Notes: generated by a model from the letters alone, not told the origin. 18,792 bases of DNA from Patescibacteria group bacterium (GCA_024654485.1 JANLHO010000045.1:1-18792), one strand, 5' to 3'; shown: positions 5,760 to 13,227, counted from the first letter of the stretch. Made by a program: numbers and translations.

Positions 5760-6422
5760 ATGTCAAAGGATGCGGTGCGCCGGGAGCGAGCGCGCAAACT
5801 AGTCGCTTATCTGAAGCGTACGTACCCGAAGCCAAAGAGCGAACTGAAATACCGCACGCCTTTCCAATTCGTCGTCGCGGTGATACTCTCGGCGCAATGC
5901 ACCGACAAGGCTGTGAACGGCCTCACCAGGGCGCTTTTTAAGAAATACAAGACCGCATCCGATTTCGCGCGTGCAAAACCCGCTATATTCACTAAGGAGA
6001 TATCGTCCATACCTTTTTTCCGCAATAAAGCGAAGGCGATAATCGCGGCCGCAAAGCTTGTAGTGAAAGAGCATCACGGCCGCGTCCCGCGCGGTGCAGC
6101 CGAGCTGCAGAAACTCCCCGGCGTGGGATACAAGACGGCGCACGTCATACTCGGCGAGCTTTTTGATACTTGGCCCGGCATCGCGACCGACACGCACGTT
6201 AAGCGCTTCGCGCGCAAATTTGACCTAACATCGCACACCGACCTCAAAAAAATCTCGCACGACTTGGAAGCGCTCATACCGAAAAAAGATTGGAAGTACG
6301 TCAACAACGGCCTCGTCCTCTACGGCCGCTACGTCTGCACGGCGCGCAAACACGATTGCCTCGGGCACCCCTTAACAAGATTGTGGCCATCGGCGGGACG
6401 CCGATGGCCACGGGCGCGTTAG
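5760..6422 (+). CDS. nth: Endonuclease III (DNA glycosylase/AP lyase) with altered iron-sulfur loop
   Basis: 220 aa. Base-excision repair enzyme that removes oxidised pyrimidines and cleaves at abasic sites. The helix-hairpin-helix LPGVGYKTAHVIL (from residue 119) carries the catalytic Lys125, and Asp144 in TDTHVKRFA is the second catalytic residue; the family-typical LSAQCTD is at 43-49. The C-terminal cluster loop keeps exact family spacing (C-X6-C-X2-C-X5-C), but here reads Cys193, Cys200, His203, Trp209, so two of four cluster ligands are replaced. Because spacing and the flanking PLTRL-PSA are kept, this is substitution and not a frameshift. The Trp209 codon lies in a long hairpin (6383-6411) that also encodes the tail. 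The enzyme may lack a 4Fe-4S cluster or bind it differently. The gene converges on the 6428 gene 5 bp away. Confidence 0.93.
   Translation: MSKDAVRRERARKLVAYLKRTYPKPKSELKYRTPFQFVVAVILSAQCTDKAVNGLTRALFKKYKTASDFARAKPAIFTKEISSIPFFRNKAKAIIAAAKLVVKEHHGRVPRGAAELQKLPGVGYKTAHVILGELFDTWPGIATDTHVKRFARKFDLTSHTDLKKISHDLEALIPKKDWKYVNNGLVLYGRYVCTARKHDCLGHPLTRLWPSAGRRWPRAR
6383..6411 (-). terminator. Perfect hairpin in the nth 3' end, probably terminator of the opposing gene
   Basis: Thirteen-base arms GTGGCCATCGGCG / CGCCGATGGCCAC around GGA. Read on the minus strand it lies 17 bp past the stop of the 6428-6691 gene and is followed by AATCTTGTT, so it may end that transcript. On the plus strand it forms part of the nth coding region and lacks a T-run. 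Confidence 0.6.
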
Positions 6423-6427
6423 CGCAG

Positions 6428-6691
6428 TTATTCTCCACGTGCTGCGACATGCGGTTCGTACTTATAGCCGCAGTCGGGGCAGAGCGCGGAGTTCTCTTCG
6501 TTGTATCTCTCGCGCCAGTGAATCATTTTAGGATGCAGGCACGCAATGCTCTCGTACCCCTCCTCGTCGGTTTTCTTTGGGCGACGGGACCACATCCGTC
6601 CGACAATGGCCAAACAGATGACAATGCCCGCACCGACCAGAAAAAACATGAGCACGAACAACAATGTGGTGAAGTGCTCGTTCACAGCCAT
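6428..6691 (-). CDS. Small membrane protein with a cytoplasmic zinc-knuckle-like tail
   Basis: 87 aa, family not recognised. One hydrophobic helix spans about residues 8-31, followed by a basic stretch (RMWSRRPKK), which predicts the C-terminal part in the cytoplasm. The tail holds Cys51-Leu-His53, then Cys71-Pro-Asp-Cys74-Gly and His81, an arrangement like a zinc ribbon with one CPDCG knuckle. Expression signals are strong: a TTGACA/TATTGT promoter and a Shine-Dalgarno sequence AAAGGAG 7 nt before the ATG, unlike most genes here. It may be a small sensor, adaptor or metal-binding protein; nothing in its neighbourhood decides this. Confidence 0.75.
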   Translation of the reverse strand: MAVNEHFTTLLFVLMFFLVGAGIVICLAIVGRMWSRRPKKTDEEGYESIACLHPKMIHWRERYNEENSALCPDCGYKYEPHVAARGE

Positions 6692-6723
6692 GGCGATGCT
6701 CCTTTGCTCGTGAACGTGCTCTC

Positions 6724-6752
6724 ACAATAACATCCCGCATGCAAGATGTCAA
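6724..6752 (-). promoter_or_regulatory. Near-consensus sigma-70-type promoter of the 6428-6691 gene
   Basis: Minus strand TTGACA (perfect -35), a 17-bp spacer, TATTGT. The predicted start near 6717 gives a short leader that includes AAAGGAG. Confidence 0.75.
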
Positions 6753-6792
6753 CAGGAGTATATCCACTACCTTATTACAGTTTACTGATTCG

Positions 6793-6821
6793 TTGAATAC
6801 GCCCAAACCAAGTAAGATACT
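6793..6821 (+). promoter_or_regulatory. Promoter of the alpha/beta hydrolase-Mur ligase operon
   Basis: TTGAAT, exactly 17 bp, GATACT. The -10 ends 4 nt before the ATG at 6826 and 10 nt before a second in-frame ATG at 6832, so the transcript would start at or within a few bases of the start codon. This also argues against the upstream in-frame ATG at 6739. Confidence 0.7.
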
Positions 6822-6825
6822 TGGT

Positions 6826-7578
6826 ATGAAAATGATAGTGAACAACTTGGCGACGGAATATACGGACGAAGGGCGGGGTCCGGCGCTTCTGATGTTGCCT
6901 GGATGGATGAACGACATACACAATTTTGACGCGCTGGCGTCCCGACTGTCGACGGATTTTCGCGTTGTACGTCTGGATTTACCCGGTTTCGGCGGCGGGA
7001 CGGAAGCGCCGCCCGATACGTGGGGAGTAAGCGAGTATGCGTCTTTCACGAAGGCGTTCATAGAGAAGATAGGCCTTGAGTCGTATACGCTCGTCGGGCA
7101 TTCCTTCGGCGGAAGGGTCACCATAAAAGGTACTGGAGAGGGGGTTCTTTCGCCCACCGGCATAGTCCTGATAGCTTCCGCAGGCATCGCCAAGCACAGG
7201 ACCCTGAAGAACAGGACGTTGACCATCTTGGCGAAAATGGGAAAAGTCGCGCTCCACATACCGCCGCTCTCACTTTGGCGTCGCCAACTGCGCAGGAAAC
7301 TCTATACGAAACTAAAGAGCGATTACTTCGCCGCGGGCGCTTTGTCGCAGGTATATCGGCGAACCATACGGGAGGACCTCAGGGAGTATGCGAGAAAAAT
7401 ACGCGTTCCGTCGCTTCTCATTTGGGGAAGCGACGACGAAATGGTCCCGCTTTCGGACGGCAGGCAGTTCAATGAGCTCATTGCCGGCTCTAAGCTCGCG
7501 GTGCTTCCCGGAGTCGGACATTCGCCGCACCGCGACCGCCCCGAAGAGGTCGCGAGTCTCATCAAAGAGTTCCTATGA
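6826..7578 (+). CDS. Alpha/beta-fold hydrolase
   Basis: 250 aa. Cytoplasmic serine hydrolase of the esterase/lipase/haloperoxidase-like group; the substrate is unknown. The oxyanion region is LLMLPGWMND, the strand-turn LDLPGFGGG follows, the nucleophile elbow is GHSFGG (Ser), the acid is in LLIWGSDDEMVP, and the catalytic His is in LPGVGHSPH. There is a cap of basic helices between the elbow and the acid. The start was chosen at 6826 because the promoter lies directly upstream; 6832 is possible, while 6739 would start before the promoter. The stop overlaps the start of the Mur ligase (ATGA at 7575-7578), so the two are translationally coupled, which hints at a role near the cell wall or membrane, but that is inference. 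Confidence 0.88.
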   Translation: MKMIVNNLATEYTDEGRGPALLMLPGWMNDIHNFDALASRLSTDFRVVRLDLPGFGGGTEAPPDTWGVSEYASFTKAFIEKIGLESYTLVGHSFGGRVTIKGTGEGVLSPTGIVLIASAGIAKHRTLKNRTLTILAKMGKVALHIPPLSLWRRQLRRKLYTKLKSDYFAAGALSQVYRRTIREDLREYARKIRVPSLLIWGSDDEMVPLSDGRQFNELIAGSKLAVLPGVGHSPHRDRPEEVASLIKEFL

Positions 7579-9008
7579 TAAAGAAACTTATCTCGCGCTA
7601 TCGCCCGCGCTTAGTGCGCTCACTCGTCTACATGCTTCAAGCGAGCGAATACAATATCCGCGATTATCTTGCGTGGGTGTATCGCACGCGTGATTTCGCG
7701 CACGTGGAGAAGCGAGGACATCTGGAGCGGACGCCGAAAGTGCTCGCGCTGCTCTCGGCATCGTGGTCATTTCTCGTCATATGGGCAGCCGGCCTCATGG
7801 GGTATGCGGTTTTCACAGACAGCAACGCGATGCGTATCGCCTTGGTGGCCGCTCTGTTGCTCCTGCCGCTCTATTTCCCGTACGTACTCGCGCTAATCGT
7901 TCTCCTGATGCAAGCGGCGCAGAAGCCGGTGGAGTACGCGCTTGTCGCGCGCGCGAAGCGGACGCTTCGCGCGCACAAGGGTGTGCGTATCGCGATAGCG
8001 GGGAGCTACGGCAAGACGAGCATGCGGGAGATATTGAAGACCGTGCTCGCGGAGGGGAAGAAAGTGGCGGCTCCGCCTGGAAGCTACAACACCCCGCTGG
8101 GCATTGCGCGCTTCGTGAAGACCCTCACGGGCAAGGAGGATGTCATTATTTTTGAGCTCGGCGAGTACTATCCCGGCGACGTTCGCGCGCTAGCACACAT
8201 CGTCCGGCCGGATTGGGGAATCATCACGGGCATCAACGAAGCTCACTTGGATAAATTCAAGACGCTTGAGCGAACGGCCGACACGATATTCGAGCTGGCG
8301 GAATTTGTCGAGCCGTCGCATCTCTACGTCAACGGCGAGAACGAGCTCGCACGCGTGCACTCTAAGAGCGGCAACGTGGTCTATCAGCGCGAAGGTGCGG
8401 GTGCGTGGGGAATAGACGATGCGAAGACCGTCCTTTCGGGTACGACGTTTAAACTCACCAAGAGGGACGATGGGTCCTGCGACGCGGCTTCCGGCCTTCT
8501 CGGGCTCCATATGCTCGGGCCATTGGCACTCGCGTCGGATATCGCCTCCAAGCTCGGCCTCTCCAATGAGGAGGTAGTACGTGGCATAGCAAAGACGAAG
8601 CCGTTCGCACATAGGCTGGAACCAAAGGATTGGGGAGACGGTGTTACGTTCCTTGATGACAGTTACAACGGCAATCCCGACGGCGTGAAGGCGGTCATTG
8701 ATTTCCTTGCAAGCCTCAAGAGCCATCGGCGGTGGTACGTAACGCCCGGCTTGGTGGAAATGGGAGCACGTACCGAGGAAGTGCATCGCGCGATAGGACG
8801 ACAGCTCGCCGAAGCGGGCATAGAAAGGATAGTTCTCATACGGGATTCCGTTACGCCGTATATAGAAAAAGGATTGCACGAGGCCGGATACAAGGGAGTG
8901 GTGACGTGGTACGACGACATGCCGCAGGCGCTTCAGGCGATAAGGCACGGTACGGCTGCGGGAGACATCGTGCTTATACAGAACGATTGGCCTGACCAGT
9001 ATAGTTGA
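7575..9008 (+). CDS. Mur ligase (MurF-like) with an N-terminal membrane region
   Basis: 477 aa. The ATP-dependent amide-ligase core is clear: P-loop GSYGKTS at 143-149, PGSYNTPLGIARF, the ELGEYYPGD segment, NEAHLDKF, and LDDSYNGNPDGVKAVIDFL, a MurF-type hallmark, then GLVEMG. MurF adds D-Ala-D-Ala to UDP-MurNAc-tripeptide, and the downstream D-Ala-D-Ala ligase would supply that dipeptide. The usual MurF N-terminal UDP-binding domain is not visible; instead residues 1-55 are basic and 57-80 and 86-112 are hydrophobic helices, so the enzyme is probably membrane-bound. I recall this form from other Patescibacteria. Translation is coupled to the preceding hydrolase by a 4-base overlap. MurF is the likeliest role, but another Mur-type ligation is possible. 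Confidence 0.85.
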   Translation: MIKKLISRYRPRLVRSLVYMLQASEYNIRDYLAWVYRTRDFAHVEKRGHLERTPKVLALLSASWSFLVIWAAGLMGYAVFTDSNAMRIALVAALLLLPLYFPYVLALIVLLMQAAQKPVEYALVARAKRTLRAHKGVRIAIAGSYGKTSMREILKTVLAEGKKVAAPPGSYNTPLGIARFVKTLTGKEDVIIFELGEYYPGDVRALAHIVRPDWGIITGINEAHLDKFKTLERTADTIFELAEFVEPSHLYVNGENELARVHSKSGNVVYQREGAGAWGIDDAKTVLSGTTFKLTKRDDGSCDAASGLLGLHMLGPLALASDIASKLGLSNEEVVRGIAKTKPFAHRLEPKDWGDGVTFLDDSYNGNPDGVKAVIDFLASLKSHRRWYVTPGLVEMGARTEEVHRAIGRQLAEAGIERIVLIRDSVTPYIEKGLHEAGYKGVVTWYDDMPQALQAIRHGTAAGDIVLIQNDWPDQYS

Positions 9009-9165
9009 GGGGGATTTCGCAGGCAATGCTCTAAAAATGACGCCGATGCGGTCTTGGAGTGGTTGCGGTGCAAGAACTATATTTGTGGGCGATGTTCCGA
9101 AAAGGCGCGGGGCTGCGGCCCTTGGAGGAGGTTGTCGGAAAGTCGCGGGAGGCGCTTCTTCGCGG

Positions 9166-9171
9166 TAGTAT
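9166..9171 (+). promoter_or_regulatory. Possible -10 box of ddl (leaderless type)
   Basis: TAGTAT ends 7 nt before the ddl ATG at 9179; there is no Shine-Dalgarno sequence, no -35 match at 17 bp and no TGn extension. I see nothing else clear in the rest of the 170-bp gap (9009-9178). Confidence 0.42.
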
Positions 9172-9178
9172 GTAGCCC

Positions 9179-10363
9179 ATGAAGACAATCGCGGTCATAT
9201 TCGGTGGCAGGAGCGCGGAGCACGACGTTTCCATAATCACGGCACACATTCCCATCATTGATTCTCTTCTGGCAATCGGCGAGTTTGATGTGTGGCCGGT
9301 GTATATCACCAAAGAGGGGAAGTGGTATTCCGATAAAAAGATGAACGACCTCTCGTATTTCAAGCAGACCGACTACGAAGAGCGTCTCGCGCGCGGAAAG
9401 CCGGTGCAACTTTCTTTTGACGGTGGGCTATCGCTTGTGTGGCCTGGGATATTTTCAAAATCGGTGAAGGTAGATGTCGCGTTTCCCGCGATGCACGGCA
9501 CGTACGGCGAGGACGGCTCCCTGCAGGGGGTCTTACGCATGGCGGGCGTGCCTTTCGCGGGCTGCGACATTTTCGCTTCGGCCGTCGCGATGGACAAGGT
9601 ACTGACGAAGCAGGTAGTCGCTGCGGAGGGAATACCGGTCGTGCCGTACGCGTGGTTTACGCGGGAGCAGTGGGCAAATGAGCAGGACGAGGTACGCGAA
9701 GCGATATCCAAGCTGGGGTATCCGGTGTTCGTGAAGCCGGTACATCTAGGTTCTTCCATAGGTATAGCGAAGGCGGGTGACGAGACGCGGCTCCTACAGG
9801 CGATAGAGGTCGCGCTGCATTACGATGAAAAAGTGCTCGTGGAGAAAGCAGTGGAAAATCTAACGGAGATTACGCTCCCTCTTATGGGCAACGAAGACGT
9901 GAAGCCCGCGCTGCCGGAGCGACCGCTCAACAAGACAGATTTTTTCAATTTTGACGACAAGTACCTTTCAGGAGGCAAATCCGCCAAAGGCGGACGCGCC
10001 TCGGTCGGAAAAGGAGGCGTCAATAATGCTTACAGCGAGGTTCCCGCAAATATCGGCGAGGAGATGACGAAGCGCGTCATAGACCTCGGCACGAGAGTCT
10101 ACAGAGCACTCGGATGCGAGGGCACGGCGCGGGTGGATTTCCTAATAGACTCGGTCTCCGATACCATCTACGTGAACGAGGTCAATACGCTCCCAGGCAG
10201 CTTGTACCATCACAACTGGCGCAAGGCGGGCGTGTCCAACATTGAGCTGGTCACGAAGCTCGTCAGGCTCGCCGAGGAGCGTTTCGCCTCGCAAAAAACG
10301 ACCACATTTGCTTTTGCGTCGGACATCCTGCAGAAAGTCGGCGGACCAAAGACGCAAAAATAA
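9179..10363 (+). CDS. ddl: D-alanine-D-alanine ligase
   Basis: 394 aa. Joins two D-alanines with ATP to make the terminal dipeptide of the peptidoglycan stem; cytoplasmic ATP-grasp enzyme. Motifs: N-terminal VIFGGRSAEHDVS, FPAMHGTYGEDGSLQG, AVAMDKVLTK, VFVKPVHLGSSIGI (ATP-grasp loop), FDDKYLSGG (omega-loop region), and the C-terminal metal site DFLID...IYVNEVNTLPG. It is longer than the common 300-370 residues, partly through an insertion after KYLSGGK, where residues 268-272 (SAKGG) are encoded exactly by a 15-nt hairpin, and a further Gly/Lys-rich stretch follows. It lies 170 bp after the Mur ligase and 3 bp before the HAD-IB gene. Confidence 0.96.
   Translation: MKTIAVIFGGRSAEHDVSIITAHIPIIDSLLAIGEFDVWPVYITKEGKWYSDKKMNDLSYFKQTDYEERLARGKPVQLSFDGGLSLVWPGIFSKSVKVDVAFPAMHGTYGEDGSLQGVLRMAGVPFAGCDIFASAVAMDKVLTKQVVAAEGIPVVPYAWFTREQWANEQDEVREAISKLGYPVFVKPVHLGSSIGIAKAGDETRLLQAIEVALHYDEKVLVEKAVENLTEITLPLMGNEDVKPALPERPLNKTDFFNFDDKYLSGGKSAKGGRASVGKGGVNNAYSEVPANIGEEMTKRVIDLGTRVYRALGCEGTARVDFLIDSVSDTIYVNEVNTLPGSLYHHNWRKAGVSNIELVTKLVRLAEERFASQKTTTFAFASDILQKVGGPKTQK
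9980..9994. repeat. CCGCC-N3-GGCGG hairpin inside ddl
   Basis: TCCGCC-AAA-GGCGGA, five whole codons (Ser-Ala-Lys-Gly-Gly) in frame. The same core occurs reversed in the metK leader (3933-3949), and a similar one forms the terminator after groEL (17597-17619). Confidence 0.65.
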
Positions 10364-10366
10364 CAT

Positions 10367-11059
10367 ATGGAGGGAGAGAGAAAGGTCGCGGTGTTTGACG
10401 TGGACGGTACTATATTTCGCTCGTCGCTTTTGATACAAGTGGTCAATACCCTGATAGAGAAAGGCGTTTTCCCGAAAGACGCGGAGCGCGTGTATGAGCG
10501 CGAGCACCAGCGCTGGCTGGACAGGGAGGGCGACTACCAGGAGTACATTGACGCGGTTGTTCGCGCCTTCGTCGGTCACTTGAAGGGCGTGCATTATTCC
10601 GCTCTTGCGGACGCGGCGGAGGAAGTAGTGGAAGCACAGTCCAAGCACGTTTACCGCTACACACGCGATCTTCTGAAAGACCTGAAATCACGCGGATACT
10701 TTCTGCTCGCGGTGTCGCACTCGCCGAAGACGGTCTTGGACAAGTTTTGTCCGCGGCTGGGCTTTGACAAGGCTTACGGCATGGTCTACGAGCTCGGTCC
10801 GCAGGAGTGCTTTACCGGGAAGGTGATAGACGAGCATCTTATTTTCAACAAAGCCAATATATTGAAACGTGCAGTGGAGAAAGAAAATCTCACGCTCGCG
10901 CACTCCGTCGGCGTCGGCGATACTGAGAGCGACATACCCTTCCTTGAAGAAGTGGCGCGACCCATCTGCTTCAACCCCAACATGAAGCTGTATCGCCACG
11001 CGAAGAGGATGAAGTGGAAGGTTGTGGTGGAGCGGAAGGATGTCGTCTATGAATTATAA
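10367..11059 (+). CDS. HAD-IB phosphatase (SerB-like)
   Basis: 230 aa. Cytoplasmic phosphatase of the HAD-IB group, to which phosphoserine phosphatase and several lipid or nucleotide phosphatases belong. Motif I VFDVDGTIFRSS (Asp nucleophile and Asp acid/base), motif II AVSHSPKTVL, then the lysine region and motif IV VGVGDTESDIPFLE, with a helical cap of about 70 residues between motifs I and II. It follows ddl by only 3 nt without a Shine-Dalgarno sequence, so it is probably translated by reinitiation in the same operon, and ends in a strong terminator. The substrate cannot be assigned: the serB name would be too specific. Confidence 0.88.
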   Translation: MEGERKVAVFDVDGTIFRSSLLIQVVNTLIEKGVFPKDAERVYEREHQRWLDREGDYQEYIDAVVRAFVGHLKGVHYSALADAAEEVVEAQSKHVYRYTRDLLKDLKSRGYFLLAVSHSPKTVLDKFCPRLGFDKAYGMVYELGPQECFTGKVIDEHLIFNKANILKRAVEKENLTLAHSVGVGDTESDIPFLEEVARPICFNPNMKLYRHAKRMKWKVVVERKDVVYEL

Positions 11060-11060
11060 A

Positions 11061-11083
11061 GCGCGGGGGCCACGCCCCCGCGC
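11061..11083 (+). terminator. GC-rich terminator of the ddl-HAD operon
   Basis: Ten-base arms GCGCGGGGGC / GCCCCCGCGC around CAC, beginning 2 nt after the HAD-IB stop, followed by CTTTCGCCT. The T-run is short but the stem is very strong. Confidence 0.75.
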
Positions 11084-11123
11084 CTTTCGCCTCCGACTCC
11101 CACAGCACCTCTGTCACTTCGGC

Positions 11124-11163
11124 ATATTCCTAAGTCTTCACGGTCGTGAAGACTTAGGAATAT
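11124..11163. repeat. Perfect 40-bp palindrome between convergent operons
   Basis: Nineteen-base arms (ATATTCCTAAGTCTTCACG and its exact reverse complement) around GT. The centre CACGGTCGTG is the reverse complement of the core at 903-912. It lies in the 192-bp gap between the HAD-IB and RNase J 3' ends. This is the longest perfect palindrome seen in the window. Confidence 0.8.
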
Positions 11164-11186
11164 AGGATTCGGTGCTCGCGAATATA

Positions 11187-11215
11187 AAAATATAAAGGTC
11201 GGTCCTTTATATTTT
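11187..11215 (-). terminator. AT-rich hairpin after RNase J
   Basis: Twelve-base arms AAAATATAAAGG / CCTTTATATTTT around TCGGT, 37 bp past the RNase J stop on the minus strand. On that strand the 3' arm is followed by ATATTCGCG, so the T-run is weak. Confidence 0.5.
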
Positions 11216-11251
11216 ACAATTTAGATTTTAGCGGAACGGGGTAGGGGGATT

Positions 11252-13192
11252 TTAGATGCTGACGATTACGGGGATGACGATGGGGCGCTTCATGGTGCGC
11301 TGGAGAAGGAAGCGGGCGACGCTCTCGGCGAGGTCTTCGCGCGCGCGATCCAGATCGGCCGCGCGCGGATTTCGCAGCGAGGTCTCCACGGATTTGCGGA
11401 TGATGAGCCGCGTCTGGTCCATCAGCTCTTTGTTGTCGCGCAGGTAGACGAATCCGCGCGAGATAATGTCGGGCGATTTGTGGAGCTTGCCGCTTCGGCG
11501 GTCCACGGTGGCGACGACGACGCAGAATCCCTCCTGCCCGAGCGCTTTTCTGTCGCGCATCAAGACGTCGGAGAGCTGGGAAACGGTAGAGCCCTCCACT
11601 ACGCGCATCTCCGCGGGCGCTTTCATGGGGAGCTTTACTATTTTTTGCCCGCCGCCCTGTATCTCTATGATGGATGAGTTGTCTGGGACGACGACGTTCT
11701 TGGGGTCTACCCCGAGCTCCACGGCGAGGTCGGAGTGCACTCGCAGCATGTAGTGATAGCCGTGCATCGGCATGAAGAACTTCGGCTTTATCTGCCTGTG
11801 TATCCAAGAGGCCTCTTCGCGGTTGCCGTGGCCGGAGGCATGCACATCGGAGGTGTGGTAGGTGATGATGTGCGCGCCCTGACGCGAGAGATTGTCTTTT
11901 AGCTTCTGCACCGCGCGCTCGTTGCCCGGGATGACGGACGATGAGAGGACTATCGTGTCGCTGGGCGTGATGCGGATGTGCTTGTGGGTCTTCATGCCGA
12001 TTCGCATGAGGGAGGCGAACTCGTCGCCCTGCGCGCCCGTGGCGAGGATTATCAGCTGCTCGGGCGGATATTGCGCCATGTTCTCTATGGCGACCATTGT
12101 GCCTTCTTTGTGCTTCAAGACGCCCATCTCTCGCACTATCTCTATGTTTGTGCGCATTGAGCGGCCGTCTATTATTATCTTTTTGCCGTATTTCTCGGCG
12201 ATATGGATGATGCGCATGAGCCGCTCCAGCTGTGAGGCAAATGTTCCGATGATGATACGACCTTTCGCGGGCTTGGAGATTATCTCGTCCAGCGTCGTAT
12301 ACACGTTGCGCTCCGGTACGGACCAGCCCGGCTGCCAGACGTTGGTAGAGTCCATAAGCAACGCGAGCACTTTGCGGTCTTTGAATATCCCAAACTCGCG
12401 CTTCTCTTCGTCGCTCGGCTCTTTGCCGTCGTGGTCAAGCTTTATGTCGCCTGTGAGTACGATGTCGCCCCACTGTGTCTCAATGATTATGCCCATGGAA
12501 TCCGGAACGGTGTGCGTGACGGCGAAAAAGCGCACGGTAGTCTGCCCCAGCTTTACGGACTCGTCTTTCTCCACCTCGCGCATCATAAGCTGCGGCAGGT
12601 GCGAGAATTCCTCCTGACGTTTCTTTATCATGAGGCTGGTAAGCCTGCGCGTGTAGATGGGCGGATTGCCGATGCGGTCTATGATGTAGGGAATACCGCC
12701 TATGTGATCAAGGTGTCCGTGCGTTATCACAAGCCCCCGCACCCTGTCGCGGTTCTTCTCAAGGTATCCGGTGTTGGGAAGGATGTAGTCTATGCCGGGG
12801 GTGGTCTCTTCTTCGCTGAAGGCAAATCCGCAATCCACAACGATGATGTCGCCGGAAGGTCCGCCGAATTCTATGGCGGTCATGTTGCGGCCTATCTCCT
12901 CCACGCCGCCCAGAGGAATGATGCGGACGGAATCCGGTGCGACCGGCGGGATAGTCGGCGCGCGTGCAACCTCGCGCGAGGTCACGTGCTCCACGCGCGA
13001 TACACGATCGCGACGCGGGCGGGCGGAGCGCCCGCCGGCCCTTCCGGAGAAATGCCGCCGGCGTGCAGGACGAACTTCTTTTGGTGAGCGCCCCGGTGCT
13101 CGCGCGGGCGCCGAGCGCGCGGCTCCGGAGCCGTCTCGCGAGTCGCCCGTCTGTGCGGGCGCCGCGCCGTCTTTTCTTGGTTTATTTTCCAT
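11252..13192 (-). CDS. rnj: Ribonuclease J
   Basis: 646 aa. Metallo-beta-lactamase/beta-CASP nuclease with endo- and 5'-3' exonuclease activity in mRNA decay and rRNA maturation. The zinc motif HGHLDH is at 158-163; later motifs are AVTHTVPDSMG, LTGDIKLDHD, DSTNVWQPG, and SGHGNREEASWIHRQIKPKFFMPMHG with the C-terminal zinc-binding His residues. The core begins at about residue 89 (VRIIPLGGVEEIGRNM); the preceding 88 residues are low-complexity and rich in Arg, Ala, Gly, Pro and Ser, probably a disordered RNA-binding tail. The start at 13192 lacks a Shine-Dalgarno sequence, so the exact N-terminus is less certain. It follows the solute-binding protein by 35 bp and is probably co-transcribed with it and secG. 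Confidence 0.95.
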   Translation of the reverse strand: MENKPRKDGAAPAQTGDSRDGSGAARSAPARAPGRSPKEVRPARRRHFSGRAGGRSARPRRDRVSRVEHVTSREVARAPTIPPVAPDSVRIIPLGGVEEIGRNMTAIEFGGPSGDIIVVDCGFAFSEEETTPGIDYILPNTGYLEKNRDRVRGLVITHGHLDHIGGIPYIIDRIGNPPIYTRRLTSLMIKKRQEEFSHLPQLMMREVEKDESVKLGQTTVRFFAVTHTVPDSMGIIIETQWGDIVLTGDIKLDHDGKEPSDEEKREFGIFKDRKVLALLMDSTNVWQPGWSVPERNVYTTLDEIISKPAKGRIIIGTFASQLERLMRIIHIAEKYGKKIIIDGRSMRTNIEIVREMGVLKHKEGTMVAIENMAQYPPEQLIILATGAQGDEFASLMRIGMKTHKHIRITPSDTIVLSSSVIPGNERAVQKLKDNLSRQGAHIITYHTSDVHASGHGNREEASWIHRQIKPKFFMPMHGYHYMLRVHSDLAVELGVDPKNVVVPDNSSIIEIQGGGQKIVKLPMKAPAEMRVVEGSTVSQLSDVLMRDRKALGQEGFCVVVATVDRRSGKLHKSPDIISRGFVYLRDNKELMDQTRLIIRKSVETSLRNPRAADLDRAREDLAESVARFLLQRTMKRPIVIPVIVSI

Positions 13193-13227
13193 ATTATCAG
13201 GTGTTTAACGAGTTTCTATCGGGTTAT

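Noticed and set aside
6336..6422. Frameshift as the cause of the missing cysteines in Nth
   Set aside because: Residue spacing and flanking conserved residues are kept in the same frame, so substitutions explain it better.
6739..6825. Upstream in-frame extension of the alpha/beta hydrolase
   Set aside because: It would start before the TTGAAT/GATACT promoter and overlaps the opposing promoter; the family fold begins after 6826.
8190..9188. 332-codon open frame antisense to the Mur ligase
   Set aside because: It lies opposite a clear Mur ligase and the composition (many Arg, His, Pro) is typical of the reverse strand of GC-rich coding DNA.
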